DNA from: Isotricha intestinalis
Lineage: Eukaryota; Ciliophora; Litostomatea; Vestibuliferida; Isotrichidae
NCBI GenBank assembly: GCA_023807065.1
Contig: JAJJLU010003732.1
Coordinates: 1-34,882, forward strand
Direction: 5' to 3'
DNA: 34,882 bases
The notes below the pieces were generated by a model. The model was not told the origin of the DNA. It worked only from the letters and a program-made list of their open reading frames with translations, and did no database searches. A program made the translations under genes and the position numbers. Positions 9,429 through 18,662 of the stretch are shown piece after piece; within the stretch, counting starts at the first letter, position 1; every line of letters begins with the position of its first letter.

Positions 9429-12400
9429 CTAAAATTTGTTGTTTTCATTTTTTATCAATTGATATTCTTTGTTGGAATGATTTATATTTGAAATAGAAGA
9501 TAATCTACTACTTTTTTCTAATTCTAAAGGTTCTTCTAAATTACTTATTGTTGATTGATTATAATCTAATAATATTGGTTTTATTGCTACTCTTGGACTT
9601 TCTGTTGGAAGTAATAATGGAGATTTTTTATTATTAAACATATTTTCCAGAATATATGATTTAATATCTTTTTCTATTTCATTTAAAGTTTTATTGGTTG
9701 TTAATGATATTTTAGATTGTTCTGTCTTTTTTATTTTATTCATTATACTTATATTTTTCAATGATTTTTTAATTATTGGAATTCCATTTTTATCTTTTTG
9801 AATTTCTTCTTTTTTACCATTTATATTATTATTTATAATATTATTAATTGTATTATTTTCTTTATTATTATTGTTATTTATATTTTCATTATAATTATCA
9901 TTATTATTATTTGTATTTTGTTGATTTAAATTTTCATTTCCGTCTGAATTTGTTTTATAAATTAACTTTAAAGGTTGTTCTTTTATATTTATATTATTAT
10001 TTTCTTTAATTAATTCACTTTGATTTATATTTTTATTTCTAATTATAAAATGATTATCTGTTTCTCTTAATATATTCCCATTACTATTATTTATTGGTAT
10101 AGTTTTAATAAATTTTTTCTTATTTATTGTTTTTTTTATTATTTTTGTAAAATGTATAATATGAGAATTAGTTTTATTTTCTTTTTTTTCATTATTATTA
10201 TTACTAGAAAAATTTTCAATTAAATTTTTATGTTGATAAATAGTATTTTTTGCTGTATTATTTAAATTACAATTTTCAAAAATATTAAAATTATTAAGAC
10301 AATTATTTCCATTAGAATTTAAATTTTCATTTTCTGATAAAACCATAATAGGTTTTTCTTGAGTATAATTAGAATTAAATTGATTATTTTTATGTTGACT
10401 AAAACTACTTTTTCCATGAGAAAAAGCTCTTTTCATAATATTTTTAACTTTAATTTTATTTTTTTTTTCTTCATATAAAAAAATATCTTTTGAATTTTTT
10501 TTTGTTATTTTTTCTGAAGTTTGTCTTGACATTATATATGTACTTGCTCTTGTATGATTTATTTTTTCTGTTGTTTTTGTTTCATTTGAATCATTAAATG
10601 AATCATATTCTCTTTTATTATTTGATAATGTTTTTTTTTCATTTTTTATTTTATTTGATATATCTTTTTTTATATATTGAAAACTTGAATTTGAATAAGT
10701 TTTCTTTTTAAAAATATATTTATTTTGAATATTATTATTATTTATTTTATCATCTGATTTTTGATTTGATTTATTACTTTTTTCATTTTCTTCTATGTTT
10801 TTGGCTTTGAAAATTTTATTAAATAATTCTTCTTCTTTTTTATTATTATTATTTATTTGATTATAAGAATTAATTTTTGTTTTTAGAGTTCCATTTAATG
10901 ATAAATTATTTGATATATTTTTTAAGGAATCAGTTGAATATAATTTTTTTGGAGTTATTTTTATATTTATTTTATTTTTTAATAATATATTATTTTTATC
11001 TATATTATTGTTTAAACCATTTGAACTTTGAATTTCATTAATTAATTCATTATTTATATTTGATTTATCCATTCCATTTGATAAATTTTTTTGTAAAAAA
11101 TAATTATCTATTTTTAATTTTAATTTCTCTTCTTTATTTTGAGATTTTTTTTTAGATATTAAATTTGATTCCACAAATTTTTCATTACTATTTTCAATTA
11201 TATTAAACTCTCTATCAAAATCTTCCTCTTCTTTTATATAATTATTTATATCATTTTTCTCATTATTATCTTTATTTATTTGAAACGAAGGATTTTTATT
11301 TAAAAATTTTAATAAATATTTATTTTCTTCAAAATTCTTTTTTTCTAGTTTTTTTTCATCATTAAAATTTATTTTTTTTACTAAAATTTCATTTTCATTA
11401 TTTTCATTATTAGAAAAAGTTAATTTATTATCTTCAATATTTTTTTTTACTTCATCAGTAAAGTTAAATCTTTTAATTGAATTAGTATTATCTTCAAAAT
11501 ATCTTTCTTGAAAATATTTATTATCACTATTTAAAAAATTATTAGAAGAATAATTTAATGAATTTAATCCATTTTCATCATTACTATATTTAAAATCTTT
11601 ATTAAATATCTTAGTTAAACTTTTTCTAAATGAATTCATATTTTTTGCATTACCATTTGTTAGAAGATAAACATTCGAAGAATCAATAAAATTATATTGC
11701 TTTTTTAAATTAAATTTTGACTTTTCTTTCATAAAATTTTTTTCATTAAAACTTTTTGATCTTTTCTTTATAAGAGGAGCAAAATTTAAAGAATTATTTT
11801 TCTTTATATTTAAACTACCATTTAAAGAATAATTGTTTGATTCATTAAAACCATTTGTTAATTGAACTAATTTTATTTTATTTGTGTTTGGAATATTATA
11901 TGAATTAATAGTTTTTATATCATTTATTGATTTATCAAATAAATGATTTAATAATTGTGAAATTCGATTAATTCTTTTTGTACTCTTATCTAAATTTTTT
12001 TCTAGTATATTTGTTGGGAAAAAATTTGGTTTATTAATTATACTATCTTTTATTGAATGATATTTTCTTTCTTCTTTAATAAAAATATTATTACTACTTT
12101 TTGTTTTTCCACTTAATTTAATTGGAGTAAAAATTTTAATATTATCTTTTTCAATTTTTTCAATATATTCTTTACTTGCTTTAAAATTAAAAAATAATAC
12201 ATTATCATAATAAGGAGTATCAATTAAATCAATATTATCAATATCAGTAGAAATATTATATATATTTTCTTTATAATCAAAAATAGAAGAAGTAATATTA
12301 GAAGGTTGAAACTCATATATTAAACCATAATCATTAGTTAATGCATAAATTAAATTATGAATAATTTTAACTGATTTAATTGGATAAGGAATTTTAACAA

Positions 12401-13133
12401 GCAATAAACCATTATAATCATTATAAATATATAAATTACCATTAAAATCAATTAATCCAATCATAGAATTTCCACAAACTATTTTTTTATATTTTTTAAC
12501 TTCATTATCAGTAAAAGGAATATATTTAAGATAATTATCTTCATTTGGATATTTAATTAAATTTAATTTATCTTTAGGACAAATAATTCCAAAATAAATT
12601 AAACTTTTATCAAAATCTTCAATTATAGTATAACTTGAACCACATAAAATATTGATAGGATTAATATTAATTTTATCATTAACTAATTGAGGTAAATTAA
12701 ATTTAATATTATTTTTATTAAAACATAATTCACCATAAGGACCATAACCCCAAGTATATAAATTATTACTCTTATCTAAAGCAGCACAATGTTTTTCAGA
12801 TAAAGATAAATTTATAATTTTTTTTTTTAATAAATTCTCATTTAAAGTTGGAGAAGTAATAATATAATTATTTCCTAAACCTAAAATACCATATTTTTCT
12901 CTATCATTTCCCCAAGAAAAAATTAATCCTTCTTCTGTTATTGTATGACATATTTGATTATTACAATAAATTTTAGCAACTTTTTTACTTCCTAAATTAT
13001 CAAATTGAATTGGCTGAGATGATATAAAATCAAAAGAGTCATAATATATATTTTCTGTTTTTGGAATCCAAGTTAATAATTTACTATTAAATATTGCATA
13101 TGCTGAATTTATTGATATTGAAAATTGATTCAT
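9429..13133 (-). CDS. RCC1-repeat protein with a very long disordered tail
   Basis: A 1234-residue protein ending in TAG. The first 345 residues form a probable RCC1-like beta-propeller, with repeat hallmarks at 72-88 (FSWG...YGILGLGNN), 126-136 (YTWGYGPYGEL) and weaker copies later (GNLYIYND). Between them lie the typical LSEKHCAAL and CGSSYTII turn blocks. The remaining 890 residues are Asn/Lys/Ser/Glu-rich and carry no recognisable domain; a few Ser/Thr-Pro and RxxS sites suggest phosphorylation. RCC1 propellers can act as Ran GEFs or as protein-binding scaffolds; the divergent repeats here argue against the true Ran GEF. Its start faces the coiled-coil gene at 13346 across a 212-bp divergent spacer. 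Confidence 0.82.
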   Translation of the reverse strand: MNQFSISINSAYAIFNSKLLTWIPKTENIYYDSFDFISSQPIQFDNLGSKKVAKIYCNNQICHTITEEGLIFSWGNDREKYGILGLGNNYIITSPTLNENLLKKKIINLSLSEKHCAALDKSNNLYTWGYGPYGELCFNKNNIKFNLPQLVNDKININPINILCGSSYTIIEDFDKSLIYFGIICPKDKLNLIKYPNEDNYLKYIPFTDNEVKKYKKIVCGNSMIGLIDFNGNLYIYNDYNGLLLVKIPYPIKSVKIIHNLIYALTNDYGLIYEFQPSNITSSIFDYKENIYNISTDIDNIDLIDTPYYDNVLFFNFKASKEYIEKIEKDNIKIFTPIKLSGKTKSSNNIFIKEERKYHSIKDSIINKPNFFPTNILEKNLDKSTKRINRISQLLNHLFDKSINDIKTINSYNIPNTNKIKLVQLTNGFNESNNYSLNGSLNIKKNNSLNFAPLIKKRSKSFNEKNFMKEKSKFNLKKQYNFIDSSNVYLLTNGNAKNMNSFRKSLTKIFNKDFKYSNDENGLNSLNYSSNNFLNSDNKYFQERYFEDNTNSIKRFNFTDEVKKNIEDNKLTFSNNENNENEILVKKINFNDEKKLEKKNFEENKYLLKFLNKNPSFQINKDNNEKNDINNYIKEEEDFDREFNIIENSNEKFVESNLISKKKSQNKEEKLKLKIDNYFLQKNLSNGMDKSNINNELINEIQSSNGLNNNIDKNNILLKNKINIKITPKKLYSTDSLKNISNNLSLNGTLKTKINSYNQINNNNKKEEELFNKIFKAKNIEENEKSNKSNQKSDDKINNNNIQNKYIFKKKTYSNSSFQYIKKDISNKIKNEKKTLSNNKREYDSFNDSNETKTTEKINHTRASTYIMSRQTSEKITKKNSKDIFLYEEKKNKIKVKNIMKRAFSHGKSSFSQHKNNQFNSNYTQEKPIMVLSENENLNSNGNNCLNNFNIFENCNLNNTAKNTIYQHKNLIENFSSNNNNEKKENKTNSHIIHFTKIIKKTINKKKFIKTIPINNSNGNILRETDNHFIIRNKNINQSELIKENNNINIKEQPLKLIYKTNSDGNENLNQQNTNNNNDNYNENINNNNNKENNTINNIINNNINGKKEEIQKDKNGIPIIKKSLKNISIMNKIKKTEQSKISLTTNKTLNEIEKDIKSYILENMFNNKKSPLLLPTESPRVAIKPILLDYNQSTISNLEEPLELEKSSRLSSISNINHSNKEYQLIKNENNKF

Positions 13134-13345
13134 TTTTGATATATCTATTTTATTTTCTATATTTAAGAAATTATATTCTTTTGATTTTAAATTTATTGTC
13201 CAACATATAAACTATTTTGTAATTGAAAATTACTAATTATTAATATTATTCTTACCATTTTCTTCATTTTTTAACTTGATATTTAAATATTAATTCAAAA
13301 TATTTTTAAAGAATAAAATTATTTTTTCTTTAAATTAAATAAATT

Positions 13346-14434
13346 ATGAATAAAGAAAATGCTTGGATTGATGAAGTTATTTTAAGACATAAAAATCAAT
13401 TAAAGGTTTTAAAAGATAATAATATTAATTTTTCAAATCACAATATAATTTCAGAGAATAGACATTTAAAGAATATTTCAAATCAAACTTTTAATAACAA
13501 TAATTTTACTAAAACTTTTGATTTTGTTTTTAACAATAATGAAAAGAAATTAGAGAAAAAATTAAGTGAAAAAAAAGAAAAAATTCATAAATTAAAATTA
13601 GAAATTACAAATTTAAAACAAGAAAACGAAACTTTAAAAAATAATTTAAAAAATTTACAATTAAAAAATAAAAATGATAATAATGATAATTTAAATATAA
13701 TTATAGAAAATCTTCAATATAAAATTCAAGGATTAGAAATAGAAAAAATGAAATTACAAAATCAATTAAATGAATTTGATAGTATAAAAAACAAAGAATT
13801 AAATTTAATGAATGAAAAAATGAAAAATTTTGAAAATATGTTAGATAACAATTCCAAAAATTACGTTAAAGATTTAAATGCTTTAAGAAAAAAAATTGAA
13901 GAATATAAAAATAGAATAGAAGAAAATAATAGATGTATAGAAACTATAAATTTCTTTTTAAAAAAAATAGATATTCTTTTTGGAAATAAAAATGAAGAAA
14001 AAATATATGGAATAAATCAATTACAAAATAAATTAGTTAATATTGAAAATTATATTTCAAAAAGTTTAAATACAAATAAATTTGAAAAAGAAGAAAATCA
14101 AGTTATTGAAGATAATAATAATGATAAAACACCTAATTTTCAAAATAATTTTATTGAAGAAGATATTAATAAAAATTATAATAATATCTATTCTGAAAAT
14201 AATTCTTTTAATAATTTGAATAATTCAGATAAATATTATTTAGAATTAGAGAATAGATTAGATAAACTTGAAAATAAATATAATGAAAAAAAAAATATAA
14301 ATAAAATAAAAAAAAATAATATTAAAAGAAATAAATCTGCAGGAAAGATGTTAAATAAAAATTTAAACACTCCAAATCAAACAAATAAAATAAATCATAA
14401 ATCAAAACAAAAACTAAAAAAGAAAAAATTTTAA
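13346..14434 (+). CDS. Coiled-coil protein, function unknown
   Basis: A 362-residue protein, not recognised. Residues 70-195 form a long heptad-rich coiled coil (leucine/isoleucine spacing in KLEKKLSEKKEKIHKLKLEI and onward), a second shorter helical stretch covers about 205-240, and a third one, LELENRLDKLENKYNE, lies near 300. The C-terminus is very basic (Lys/Asn with a KSAGKM motif), which could bind microtubules or nucleic acid, but that is only a guess. It shares a 212-bp divergent spacer with the RCC1-repeat gene and is followed 89 bp later by the RanBP2-finger gene. The ATG is the first in frame after an AT-rich leader. Confidence 0.75.
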   Translation: MNKENAWIDEVILRHKNQLKVLKDNNINFSNHNIISENRHLKNISNQTFNNNNFTKTFDFVFNNNEKKLEKKLSEKKEKIHKLKLEITNLKQENETLKNNLKNLQLKNKNDNNDNLNIIIENLQYKIQGLEIEKMKLQNQLNEFDSIKNKELNLMNEKMKNFENMLDNNSKNYVKDLNALRKKIEEYKNRIEENNRCIETINFFLKKIDILFGNKNEEKIYGINQLQNKLVNIENYISKSLNTNKFEKEENQVIEDNNNDKTPNFQNNFIEEDINKNYNNIYSENNSFNNLNNSDKYYLELENRLDKLENKYNEKKNINKIKKNNIKRNKSAGKMLNKNLNTPNQTNKINHKSKQKLKKKKF

Positions 14435-14523
14435 ATATATATTAATCTATTTAATATTCAAAAAGCTTTTTTTAATAAATTTTTCAATTTATATCTTCTA
14501 ACTTTTATTATAATTAAATATAA

Positions 14524-15540
14524 ATGAACTCAAAAAATATAAATAAAGAAATAACACTTTCAAATCAAGAAACAGATAATTCAGATGTATCAATAAGAGT
14601 TAAAAGAAAAAGTTTAACTCAATTTTCTCCTTTATTATATTATTATAATAGTAGTAATATTTATTTAAATAGAAAATATTCAGAAAATAACAATATTCTA
14701 GATATTGATAAAAGTAATAATTATATTCGAAAAGATTCTTTATATCAAAATGAAAATAAACAAACTTTTTCTAATTCTGAAGAAGAAGAAGATATTTCAG
14801 AAGAAAATATAATTATAGAAAATAAGACAATAAATTCGAATAATTTGAATAATATAGATAAAGAAGAATATAATCAATTAAAACCAAATAGTAATTATTA
14901 TCAAACTTATTATGAAAATTACATTCCCTCAAATAATACTAATATATATAATAACAATACCAATTCTAATATTAATCAAAATATAATTCCAATTAATAAC
15001 AATATTAATAATAATAATATTGATATGAATTCTCAAAAAATGAACTTTAATATATTTAATCAATTTAATGTAATAAATAATACTAATTACAGAAATAGAC
15101 CAAGATTCAATTCTACAAATATTTTAAATTCAAATTTCATTCCTCCAATTTTTAGTAATAATATTCCCAAAATAAATAATAATAATAATATTAATAATAA
15201 TACAGAAATGTTTGGTAGAAAAGGTTGGATTTGTCCTTATTGTAATAATTTTAATTATGAATCTAGAAATAAATGTAATAGATGTAAACTAGATAAAAAT
15301 GATTTAGTAAATTCAAAGAAAAAAATTACAGAAAATGGTATTGGAAATATAAATAAAAATATTTTTGAGGGAAAAGGGCAAAAACATTTTTCTGAAAGAG
15401 AAGGTGATTGGATTTGTTTTAATTGTAAAAACGTAAATTTTGCTTTTAGAATTATTTGTAATAGATGTCAATTACCAAAAAATGAATCTGAAAAATTATT
15501 ACAATTAAATTTAAATTTAATAAGTAATAATTTAGATTAA
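14524..15540 (+). CDS. Protein with two RanBP2-type zinc fingers
   Basis: A 338-residue protein. Two fingers match the RanBP2 consensus W-x-C-x2-C-x3-N-x6-C-x2-C exactly: finger 1 W235, C237, C240, N244, C251, C254; finger 2 W296, C298, C301, N305, C312, C315. In ZRANB2- and TAF15-type proteins such fingers bind single-stranded RNA with a GGU core; others bind ubiquitin through a TF dipeptide, which is absent here. RNA binding is therefore the more likely role. The N-terminal 230 residues are Asn/Ser/Tyr-rich and disordered, with an acidic block near 85-95. No RRM or RS domain is seen. Confidence 0.88.
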   Translation: MNSKNINKEITLSNQETDNSDVSIRVKRKSLTQFSPLLYYYNSSNIYLNRKYSENNNILDIDKSNNYIRKDSLYQNENKQTFSNSEEEEDISEENIIIENKTINSNNLNNIDKEEYNQLKPNSNYYQTYYENYIPSNNTNIYNNNTNSNINQNIIPINNNINNNNIDMNSQKMNFNIFNQFNVINNTNYRNRPRFNSTNILNSNFIPPIFSNNIPKINNNNNINNNTEMFGRKGWICPYCNNFNYESRNKCNRCKLDKNDLVNSKKKITENGIGNINKNIFEGKGQKHFSEREGDWICFNCKNVNFAFRIICNRCQLPKNESEKLLQLNLNLISNNLD

Positions 15541-15795
15541 AAATGAATCTACTTAATTGTATTTTGATAAACAATTAAAGAAAATAATTCTTATTTTTTT
15601 ATTATATATGTGAATGATATATATTAGTCTTAACTGTATATAATATAACTTTGTTGTATATTTTTATTGGAACTGATATATTTTATTTTCTCTTTTTTAT
15701 ATATATTATTTTAATAATAAAAAACATGAATATCTTTTTTAAATTATTTTTTATTCTATTAAATAACAAATTATTCTTCTTAATATTATTATTTT

Positions 15796-18003
15796 TTATG
15801 CAAAATCAAAAAAATCATAATTTTCAAATTCACTTATAACACTTTCTACAATCACAGGATTTTTCATAAAAGTCTTTTTAATCATTTCAATATCTTTTTT
15901 GGTGAAATTTTTTTTTAATAATTCATATCTTTTAGCTAAATGAATAGCTTCTGAAATTTTATTTAATCTAATTAATAAACAAAAAACTTTTTCATATTTA
16001 CCTAATCTAATAAATATATCTTCTGCATGTTGAATACATTCATTTTTTATATCTTTATCATAATAAATTTCTTTATTAAAAACAATATCTTCAATTAAAT
16101 AATTTGCTAAATCTTCACTTATTGGAATAGAAGAATATTGATAAAAAATATTTTCAACAAATAAATTTTTAACTTTCTTTAAATACATTATTAATATTTC
16201 ATTTGCACTAGGATGAATTTTAACATTTTGTTTTCTTAATTCATCGATAAATAATAAAAATACATTAATAATATATTCAGGTTTAACATTTTTATTAAAT
16301 TCAAAAACTTTAAATAATTTATAATAAATATCAATTTGATTAATTAAATCAGTTTTTTTTAAAATAGTATATTGAAAAGGAATTGGTAATTCACTTGGAT
16401 CTCTATATTCTTCTAATTGATTTAATAATATTTTAGATTTATATTTTTTTTCTTGAGTCATTATTAATTTATTATTACTTGTATTATATAATCTATTTGT
16501 TACAATTTGATTAACTATTCTTTGATATAAACCTTTTATTAATTTAATATTTTTTCCAGATTTAATTAATTCATATAATCCATGAATAATAACTTCTTTA
16601 CCATGTTTTCTTCTTGTTAAATTTAATAAAGCATCAAATTTAGAAGATGAATTATCATAATAAATTAAAGGATCAAAATATATTTTATATAAAGTAAAAC
16701 AATTCGGTGAATTTTCATTTTTTTCTTCTACTATACTTCCATTAATTTTAATATCTTTATTGTAAAATATTGTATTTGTATAAGTTAACATTGAAGTTGT
16801 ATCAACGTAATTATATTTTAAATTTATTTTAAATTTATAATCAATTGGTTTTTCTGTTTTTTCATCTGTTATTATATAATCATCAATTTTAACTGAAATC
16901 ATTTTATTTGTTTTTTCCTTGTTTTGTTTAATTATATCATAACTTGAAACAGGAAATTTTTTAAATAAAACTTTATCTTCATTCTCACAATTTAAATCAA
17001 TTATTGTTGTTTGCATTTTATCAAAATTATGTAAAAGACATAAATTATCAATTATTTGTAAAGTATTTTCATGATGATTTTCAAATTGAATTTCATAAAT
17101 TTTTTTAATTTCATATAAAGATTTAATATGAAAAAATTGAATATAACCTTCTTCATAATTAACATATATTAAATATAAATTATTGTATATTGATTCTAAG
17201 AAAAAATGATTTTCTTTATAATTATCTTTAATATTAATAAGTGGGTTTCCATCATATTCTAATCTTTTTTCTTTATTTCCAATTAATCCAAAAAAAGATT
17301 TTATTACTGAAGGAGATTCATTATTTGAATTTTGGATTCCTTTATTTTTAAGTTCAAAATAAAAGGGAGAAATAAAATATTTTGTATTACTTAAATTATA
17401 AAAATCAAATGATTGAGTATTATTTTGTTTTTGAATACATAAAATCATATAAATTGGATTATAAATAAATTTATTAATTAAATTAGGGTAATTTATTTCA
17501 TTTATTAAATTTACTTTTTCTAATAATTCATTATTTTTTTGTTTTATTTTTAAAATTTCATAATATTCAATTTTATCTTTATATATTAAAGTAAAATAAG
17601 TATTATCATCTTCACTTATTGAAAGAGATTGAGTATTAAAAATAAAAAACATTCCTAATAAAATATTTAAATGATCAGATAATATTCTAATCACATTACC
17701 AATTTTTAAATTAACAACTAAAATAATTTTTTGTTTATTTTTCTCTAAAAAAATTAACATATATTGTATTTGTTTATCAACAGCAATTTTATATATATCA
17801 TCTTTATTTAATTGAAGATTAATTTCTTTTTTTAAATGAGTAGCACTTTTATTAAATATTTTTATTCCTGAAGAACAAATTTGAATAAGTTGTTTAGATA
17901 TATTATCAAAAAATAAAAATTGTTCTATTTCATCAATTCCATGTCTCGAAAAAGTACTAACATCAATTTTTTTATAAATTATAGGAGATACTTCTTCAAC
18001 CAT
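15796..18003 (-). CDS. RMC1: RMC1 (Mic1 domain) homologue, Mon1-Ccz1 complex subunit
   Basis: A 735-residue protein. The N-terminal ~330 residues look like a beta-propeller (EQFLFFDNISKQLIQICSSG at the start). Several blocks line up by eye with human RMC1 (C18orf8): LQIIDNLCLLHNFDKMQTTIIDL against the human DNLVVVHHQDTETSVIFDI; RRKHGKEVIIHGL against QRKECKMVILSV; and the Mic1 region YIINVFLLFIDELRKQNVKIHPSANEILI against a human block ending YIRSLNQFQI. The C-terminus is an alpha-solenoid. RMC1 is the third subunit of the metazoan Mon1-Ccz1 guanine exchange factor, which activates Rab7 on late endosomes and autophagosomes. Mon1 and Ccz1 are not in this window. The call rests on remote similarity judged by eye, so it is good but not certain. 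Confidence 0.8.
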   Translation of the reverse strand: MVEEVSPIIYKKIDVSTFSRHGIDEIEQFLFFDNISKQLIQICSSGIKIFNKSATHLKKEINLQLNKDDIYKIAVDKQIQYMLIFLEKNKQKIILVVNLKIGNVIRILSDHLNILLGMFFIFNTQSLSISEDDNTYFTLIYKDKIEYYEILKIKQKNNELLEKVNLINEINYPNLINKFIYNPIYMILCIQKQNNTQSFDFYNLSNTKYFISPFYFELKNKGIQNSNNESPSVIKSFFGLIGNKEKRLEYDGNPLINIKDNYKENHFFLESIYNNLYLIYVNYEEGYIQFFHIKSLYEIKKIYEIQFENHHENTLQIIDNLCLLHNFDKMQTTIIDLNCENEDKVLFKKFPVSSYDIIKQNKEKTNKMISVKIDDYIITDEKTEKPIDYKFKINLKYNYVDTTSMLTYTNTIFYNKDIKINGSIVEEKNENSPNCFTLYKIYFDPLIYYDNSSSKFDALLNLTRRKHGKEVIIHGLYELIKSGKNIKLIKGLYQRIVNQIVTNRLYNTSNNKLIMTQEKKYKSKILLNQLEEYRDPSELPIPFQYTILKKTDLINQIDIYYKLFKVFEFNKNVKPEYIINVFLLFIDELRKQNVKIHPSANEILIMYLKKVKNLFVENIFYQYSSIPISEDLANYLIEDIVFNKEIYYDKDIKNECIQHAEDIFIRLGKYEKVFCLLIRLNKISEAIHLAKRYELLKKNFTKKDIEMIKKTFMKNPVIVESVISEFENYDFFDFA

Positions 18004-18662
18004 TAAAAAAAATAAAATATAATTGAAAAAAGATTATATTTAAAAATTAAATTAAATAATAATATTTAAGTAAAAAAAATTAATTAAATAAATTATACTA
18101 TTATTATTTATAAAATTATATGTATAATTTTTTTAAATCATAATTCTATTTAAAGAATTATTTCTTATTTTTAATTCAGTATTTTGTTTTGATCAGTTAA
18201 TTCATATTTTCCTGTTTCTTTTTGTGATTTATATTCTCTTTTTTCTTCAATTAATTGTTGTTTTATCTAATTCATATATTGTTTTAATTTTTTAATATTT
18301 TTTGTTTTTCAAAAAGTTGGATTATTATTTTTTTTTTGATTTATTTATATTTATTTTATCATTATTAACTATTATAATTATCTTTTTTTTCAATTTCTAT
18401 TATTCACTATAATCATTTTATGAGTCATTATCATTTTGGTAATCAAAATTACATGAATTATATTTGAAGAACATTTTGTTAATTCATTTGAAAAGTTTAT
18501 TTGATTTTTTGGTCTCTATGAAATTAATTTTTCATTTTGATTTAAACTTTGAATATACTTTTATATTTATAATCATTTTTTATCGCTTTAATTTTTTTTT
18601 CTTTAGTTATTTTAATTTTTTTAATATGAATTAAATAATTTATTTTTTTGAATATTAAGTTA
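18004..18662. other. 659-bp divergent spacer without an intact gene
   Basis: This lies between the start of the RMC1 homologue (minus) and the start of the 18.7 kb gene (plus), so both promoters should be inside. It is T-rich on the plus strand. No tRNA-like cloverleaf or open frame of useful length was seen. At about 18171-18330 the minus strand carries a broken coding-like stretch, listed separately. Confidence 0.6.
18171..18330 (-). pseudogene. Possible relic of a Lys/Glu-rich coding sequence
   Basis: Read on the minus strand, the stretch ends with an apparent in-frame tail QQLIEEKREYKSQKETGKY...LTDQNKILN and a TAA. A TAG interrupts the frame just upstream of it, and a TGA or a one-base frameshift breaks it about 16 codons further up. 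Composition (Gln, Glu, Lys, Arg with few Asn runs) is coding-like, unlike the spacer around it. No GT donor sits where an intron could remove the stops. The parent protein is not recognised. Confidence 0.35.

Noticed and set aside
15600..15690. Possible C/D-box snoRNA between the RanBP2-finger gene and the RMC1 homologue (TGAATGA early, CTGA about 65 bases later, flanked by short TATATA repeats)
   Set aside because: The C box does not match RTGATGA, the terminal stem is only AT repeats, and such motifs arise often by chance at this composition.
15651..15839. 62-codon hydrophobic frame on the plus strand
   Set aside because: Its 3' part overlaps the C-terminus of the RMC1 homologue, it is Phe/Ile/Leu-rich like other chance frames here, and it has no family similarity.
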